A DNA stretch of 64,000 nucleotides from Bacteroidetes bacterium UBA2364 (GTDB lineage Bacteria; Bacteroidota; Rhodothermia; Rhodothermales; UBA2364), in the NCBI GenBank assembly GCA_002344075.1, contig DDTM01000021.1:23008-87007 (forward strand). The letters run 5' to 3'. A program made the translations under genes and the position numbers. Below, piece after piece: positions 60,148 through 64,000 of this stretch (position 1 is its first letter; every line of letters begins with the position of its first letter). A model generated the notes under the pieces. The model was not told where the DNA came from. It saw only the letters and a program-made list of their open reading frames with translations, and made no database searches.

Positions 60148-61353
60148 TTAACGATCTTGTGACACCTCGTTAACCACAACCGCTACCGATCCATCCAGAA
60201 ACCGTAAGGTGAGAAGTTGTTGAGGATGGGTTTCGTTGGCCCTCAAGAGTAGCGTTTGGTCCCTAAAGACTTGTACATAGCCCCGTTTTAGTGGCGCGTT
60301 CGGGTCGAGTTGCTGTAATTGTCCTTCTCTAAGTTGGAGGGAGGTTCGGGCCTGTTGTACCTGAAGTTGAGTGGTACGCAATAATTGCCGTTTGATTTCT
60401 ATGAGGCGGCGCAATTGTTCTTCCAACATCATACGCGGACGGTTTAGTGCATATGATCCGCGAAGGTTTCGTAAACGCTCTTGTTCCACTTCCAATTTGC
60501 GTAAGGTACGATTTTTAATCGTGTATCTAAGATTGGCAATAATCTGTAATACTTCACGCTGGTCCGGCGTTGCGAGTTCTGCCGCATTGGAAGGAGTTGC
60601 TGCACGCACATCGGCCACAAAATCAGCGATGGTCACATCTGTTTCATGCCCAACCGCACTGATAATAGGGATGGTGCTGTGATAGATGGCCCGTGCTACC
60701 ACTTCTTCATTAAATGCCCAAAGATCCTCGATACTCCCACCGCCGCGTCCAATAAGCAAGACGTCTATTGGATCGCTTTGGGCATTAAATTGATAGATCG
60801 CCCGTGCAATTTCTTCGGCGGCCCCCGGTCCTTGCACCATTACCGGAATAAGCAATACGTGCACCATCGGAAAACGGTATTGGATCACCCGCAAAATGTC
60901 TTGGATGGCTGCACCAGTCTCGCTGGTAATGACCCCAATTCTTTGCGGATATCGGGGTAGTTTTTGTTTTTTATGTGTGGAAAAAAGGCCCTCTGCGGCT
61001 AATTTCTGTTTCAGTGCCTCGAAGGCCAGGTTGAGGTCCCCTTCACCTGCCGGACGCATGGATTTTACAACAAAAGAATAGGTGCCGCGTGGTGGATAGA
61101 GGGAGAGTGCTCCATGGGCCAGCACTTTCATCCCGTCGCGTGGGGTGAAAAATAAATATTTACGGTTAAACTGCCATAGTGCACAGGAAATCTGGGATTG
61201 ATGATCCTTTAGACTAAAATATAAATGACCGGACGTATGTGCTTTAAAATTAGAAACCTCACCCTCTACCCATAAATCGGAAAAGGTGTCCTCGACCACA
61301 TCTTTGAGTGCACCGTTTAGGTCGGATACGGAAATGATGGTATGTTTGGGCAT
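60148..61353 (-). CDS. xseA: Exodeoxyribonuclease VII large subunit
   Basis: 401 residues. An N-terminal OB-fold DNA-binding domain (about 1-95, HTIISVSDLNGALKDVVEDTFSDLWVEGEVSNFKAHTSGHLYFSLKDH in parts) is followed by the catalytic domain with RIGVITSETGAAIQDI and GRGGGSIEDLWAFNEEVVARAIYHS, then a long helical stretch and a C-terminal segment (NAPLKRGYVQVF). It cuts single-stranded DNA to short oligonucleotides. It starts 3 bases after the fructosamine-kinase-like gene, so the two form an operon. Confidence 0.95.
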   Translation of the reverse strand: MPKHTIISVSDLNGALKDVVEDTFSDLWVEGEVSNFKAHTSGHLYFSLKDHQSQISCALWQFNRKYLFFTPRDGMKVLAHGALSLYPPRGTYSFVVKSMRPAGEGDLNLAFEALKQKLAAEGLFSTHKKQKLPRYPQRIGVITSETGAAIQDILRVIQYRFPMVHVLLIPVMVQGPGAAEEIARAIYQFNAQSDPIDVLLIGRGGGSIEDLWAFNEEVVARAIYHSTIPIISAVGHETDVTIADFVADVRAATPSNAAELATPDQREVLQIIANLRYTIKNRTLRKLEVEQERLRNLRGSYALNRPRMMLEEQLRRLIEIKRQLLRTTQLQVQQARTSLQLREGQLQQLDPNAPLKRGYVQVFRDQTLLLRANETHPQQLLTLRFLDGSVAVVVNEVSQDR

Positions 61354-61356
61354 GAT

Positions 61357-62217
61357 TTATCCAAATTCTTTCAGTATGGTGGCAACACTTCCGGCGTATG
61401 ACGATCCAAACAACAACAAATGATTGAGCAAGTGATAGAGATTGTAAATAGCACGCCGTTCGGAAAATCCAGCTTCCAATGGCCAGATTTCATTATATGC
61501 GGTATAAAATACGGGCGAAAAACCACCAAACAAGGCTGTCATGGCAAGGTCGGCTTCTCGGTGACCATAATATACCGCTGGATCTATCAGAGCCGGGCCA
61601 TTTCGGCTAAAGTACACATTACCGTGCCATAAGTCACCGTGCAGGAGCGAAGCGTCTGGCCTTGTCGGTAGGATTTGCGGCAGGGCATTACACAAAGCGT
61701 AAAAGGCACTTTCCCAATTTGCCGACCATCGGTCTGCACGACGACAACGCTCCGCCATCGCTTGTAGGCGCTGTTCGGCAAAAAAAGAAGGCCACGTTTC
61801 GTGCCATTCATTGTGCTGTGGCGTCCGACCAATAAAGTTTTGCATCGGATAACCATACCCCAATGCCTGTTCAGGGTTGATTGCTTGATGTAATTGCGCC
61901 AAGCCTCGTCCCAGTGCTGCATGGTCTGATGGGGATGGCGGTATGGATGCTAACCACTCAAGTACCAAAAATCCGGATCCCCAAGCCTTTACTTTAGGGA
62001 TTACCAATCCCGATTTTGCCCCGCGTAAGGCTGATAAGCCATTTGCCTCACACGCAAACGTGTTGGATATATCTGTAAGGCCAGTTTTGGCAAAATACGT
62101 CTCTTGGGCAGTGTGTACGCGCCAAGCCTCTGCGGTATCGCCGCCAGATATCGAGGAAAACGATAGAACAGGTTCCGTCAATGCCGATGAAAGGTGTTTT
62201 ATTTGTTGAGGGTGCAT
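61357..62217 (-). CDS. Fructosamine kinase-family protein (APH-like fold)
   Basis: 286 residues from MHPQQIKHLSSALTEPVLSF; the frame is open 30 codons upstream. Kinase features are ISGGDTAEAWRV near the N-terminus, YFAKTGL (ATP-binding lysine), LHGDLWHGNVYF (catalytic loop, H-G-D-L-W-x-G-N) and IDPAVYYGHREADLAM (Mg-binding D-P-A). The family phosphorylates ketosamines on glycated proteins, aiding their repair, and is common next to low-molecular-weight phosphatase genes; here it precedes xseA with 3 bases between. Divergent from pgi across a 475-base spacer. Confidence 0.9.
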   Translation of the reverse strand: MHPQQIKHLSSALTEPVLSFSSISGGDTAEAWRVHTAQETYFAKTGLTDISNTFACEANGLSALRGAKSGLVIPKVKAWGSGFLVLEWLASIPPSPSDHAALGRGLAQLHQAINPEQALGYGYPMQNFIGRTPQHNEWHETWPSFFAEQRLQAMAERCRRADRWSANWESAFYALCNALPQILPTRPDASLLHGDLWHGNVYFSRNGPALIDPAVYYGHREADLAMTALFGGFSPVFYTAYNEIWPLEAGFSERRAIYNLYHLLNHLLLFGSSYAGSVATILKEFG

Positions 62218-62692
62218 AAATGGGTAACTTGTAAGGCTTATCCGAAAGGTATTTCTTGAACCCTGTAATCGCTTAAGTGTTGATTTTTTTAAAAAAAACT
62301 GTTTCAAGGCAAAAACGTGTGATGTGGCGTGTCGGTAATTGGTATTAATTGCTGGACACGAGACCTCTTTATATACGACAGGGCATGGATGAATGCTTAA
62401 AATAATAAAGCCTTTGCGTACTTTCTGCCAAAGCCATTAGAAAAGGGTTGAAATGCCCCCATCGGAATGACCACTATACCCTAAACTATATTACAAGAAC
62501 CTACTTAACACATTTTGCGGCGCTATTTTCGTGGTTCCTCGCCAGAATGTGGCTATATGGAAGGCCGGAGACAAATAACCAAAAAAACAGATTCGGAAGC
62601 CCTTCCTCCATCAAGAATTATCGAAGTGTCGGTTATAATGCGTGCTATTTTTGGTGCAGACTTTTTCTTATTCACAGACCTTATTAATTGCT
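62218..62692. other. Gene-free spacer between divergent genes
   Basis: No convincing coding frame or RNA gene was seen in this 475-base stretch between the leftward fructosamine-kinase gene and rightward pgi. It should hold both promoters. A TAnnTTTG-type box is noted at 62646-62653. No strong hairpins were found. Confidence 0.4.
62646..62653 (+). promoter_or_regulatory. Possible pgi promoter -7 box (TAnnTTTG type)
   Basis: TATTTTTG at 62646-62653 matches the Bacteroidota -7 consensus TAnnTTTG, 39 bases before the pgi start codon. A TATAAT also occurs at 62634-62639. No clear -33 box was found, so this is tentative. Confidence 0.35.
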
Positions 62693-63964
62693 ATGCTCAC
62701 CCTCGATCTTTCCAATATTTCCCCGTTTTTGCCACCAGGGCAAACCCTCTCCGATTTTCAGCCGGTATTAGAAGCCGCACAAACGGCTTTAGTAACCAAA
62801 AATGGCGCCGGCAATAACTTCTTAGGCTGGCGAGACCTACTCACTACGCCCAATGTATCGCTTTTAGACGAAGTGGCTGCGGTTGCCGCCGAAATTCGGG
62901 AACGTGCCGATGTCTTGCTTTGTGTAGGAATTGGTGGCTCTTATCTGGGTGCTAAAGCCGTTATAGATGCGCTCTCGCCCTATTTTAAGCGCTCAGGGCC
63001 GGAAATTCTATTTGCAGGACACCACATGAGCGGGGCCTATCTTCGCGAGTTGTTGCAATCCTTAGAAGGGAAATCGGTGTATGTGAATGTGATCTCCAAA
63101 TCTGGAACTACCTTAGAACCCGCATTGGCTTTTCGGTTTTTATTGGATTGGATGGATGAACGCTTTGCCGATGCCAATGAACGCATTATTGCCACCACCG
63201 ACCCCGCGTCTGGTGCATTGAATCAATTACGCAATAGTCGAGGATTCCGTAAATTTGTCATTCCGCCCGATGTGGGGGGACGCTTTTCTGTACTAACGCC
63301 TGTTGGTTTATTGCCCATTGCCGCCGCTGGTATTGACGTCCACGCTTTGTTTGAAGGCGCACGCACCGAGTGTGAACGACTAAGCACCTCAGAAAATAAT
63401 CCGGCCTTGCAATATGCCGCTGTCCGCTTTTGGTTGCACGAAGCCGGATACAAAACAGACGTACTCTCGGTGTTTGAACCCAAACTATACCCGATTGGTG
63501 CTTGGTGGCAACAACTTTACGGCGAGAGTGAGGGCAAAGAGGGAAAAGGACTTTTTCCAGTGGCGATGCAGTTCTCGACCGATCTGCACTCACTGGGGCA
63601 ATACATGCAGGACGGGCAAAGGGTGGTGGCCGAAACGTTTCTGATGGTGCACGACGATCAGGGCGATATTTCCGCACCCTTGTTGGCAGGCGACCTCGAC
63701 AAATTGAACTACTTGGTTGGGAAGCCCTATACCGAGATAAACCGAAAAGCGTATGAAGGAACCCGACAGGCCCATACCGAGGGTGGTGTACCTAATATGA
63801 CCCTCTGGATGGATGCGATTACCCCGCAAACACTGGGCGAACTGATTTATTTCTTTGAACATGGTGTGGCTATTGGGGGGTACTTGCTGGGCATTAATCC
63901 ATTTGATCAGCCCGGAGTGGAAGCCTACAAGAAAGAAATGTTCCGGCTTTTAGGCAAACCATAA
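62693..63964 (+). CDS. pgi: Glucose-6-phosphate isomerase
   Basis: Interconverts glucose-6-phosphate and fructose-6-phosphate. 423 residues from MLTLDLSNISPFLPPG; the frame is open 17 codons upstream. It is the shorter bacterial form (Bacillus-like), not the about 550-residue E. coli type. Motifs are GIGGSYLGAKAVIDAL, VISKSGTTLEPALAFRFL, the signature GGRFSVLTPVGLLPIAAAGID, and the C-terminal GVAIGGYLLGINPFDQPGVEAYK. It supplies fructose-6-phosphate, which feeds mannose-1-phosphate for the glycan cluster enzyme. Complete, ending 36 bases before the window edge. Confidence 0.96.
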   Translation: MLTLDLSNISPFLPPGQTLSDFQPVLEAAQTALVTKNGAGNNFLGWRDLLTTPNVSLLDEVAAVAAEIRERADVLLCVGIGGSYLGAKAVIDALSPYFKRSGPEILFAGHHMSGAYLRELLQSLEGKSVYVNVISKSGTTLEPALAFRFLLDWMDERFADANERIIATTDPASGALNQLRNSRGFRKFVIPPDVGGRFSVLTPVGLLPIAAAGIDVHALFEGARTECERLSTSENNPALQYAAVRFWLHEAGYKTDVLSVFEPKLYPIGAWWQQLYGESEGKEGKGLFPVAMQFSTDLHSLGQYMQDGQRVVAETFLMVHDDQGDISAPLLAGDLDKLNYLVGKPYTEINRKAYEGTRQAHTEGGVPNMTLWMDAITPQTLGELIYFFEHGVAIGGYLLGINPFDQPGVEAYKKEMFRLLGKP

Positions 63965-64000
63965 TCATCAGTTCATAACATCCACGTTTCATCCGCATGG

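Noticed and set aside
1..64000. CRISPR arrays, tRNA or rRNA genes, intact transposases, integrases
   Set aside because: None recognised on reading both strands; no regularly spaced direct repeats and no transposase motifs.

Overview
The window reads as chromosomal DNA of a member of the Bacteroidota/Rhodothermota (FCB) lineage. Three predicted secreted proteins end in type IX secretion (T9SS) sorting domains, two of them with the NYPNPFNP-type signature common in Rhodothermota, Balneolota and Ignavibacteria. There are also a TonB-dependent receptor with a carboxypeptidase-regulatory-like N-terminus, an M56/TonB hybrid gene, many outer-surface lipoproteins, and the MEP-pathway gene dxs. Base composition is moderate and fairly even by eye. 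No rRNA, tRNA, CRISPR array, integrase or intact insertion sequence was recognised, so this is mostly ordinary chromosome with a few accessory patches.

Layout. 1-2.6 kb: an edge-truncated small membrane-anchored protein, coaX, a HAD phosphatase. 2.0-4.5 kb: a leftward four-gene set (c-haem-motif T9SS protein, Tat/lipobox Rieske protein, histidine-rich four-helix membrane protein, YceI) that looks like an exported electron-transfer module. 4.8-8.7 kb: a predicted beta-barrel, a lipoprotein with a doubtful start, a Tat-exported metallophosphoesterase, a secreted lipocalin-like protein. 9.0-12.1 kb: blaI plus an M56-TonB gene behind a promoter bracketed by two operator copies, and a truncated tandem copy of that gene's C-terminal half. 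12.3-14.7 kb: an endonuclease/exonuclease/phosphatase-family protein, YqgE, a MORN-like lipoprotein. 14.9-22.3 kb: two adjacent T9SS surface proteins, a 1856-residue repeat protein carrying a dockerin and a 538-residue protein carrying a cohesin-like domain.

22.4-31.3 kb: a CaiB-type CoA transferase, then a tetR-tolC-adaptor-RND efflux operon whose pump has an unusually large membrane insertion. 31.4-38.4 kb: a surface-glycan cluster (PIG-L deacetylase, WbqC, mannose-1-phosphate guanylyltransferase leftward; two glycosyltransferases, an SDR sugar-nucleotide enzyme and a DegT aminotransferase rightward, tightly coupled). 38.7-45.6 kb: a small LTxxQ periplasmic protein and a giant alpha-2-macroglobulin with a CxEQ thioester motif. 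45.7-47.9 kb: a decayed AAA-ATPase/nuclease pseudogene, a protein with a histone-H1-like basic tail, and an orphan ArsA/Get3-type ATPase. 47.9-52.8 kb: an M16 peptidase and a subtilisin with a long insertion. 53-64 kb: aroA, a TonB receptor, an ECF sigma/anti-sigma pair, dxs-xseB, xseA with a fructosamine-kinase-like gene, and pgi.

The most promising candidates for something undescribed are the redox operon (2037-4542), the dockerin/cohesin T9SS pair (14934-22316), and the blaI-controlled M56-TonB locus with its truncated duplicate (9048-12123). All functions are inferred from sequence features read by eye; no searches were run. Where the longest open frame began upstream of an obvious signal peptide or domain start, the internal start was chosen.
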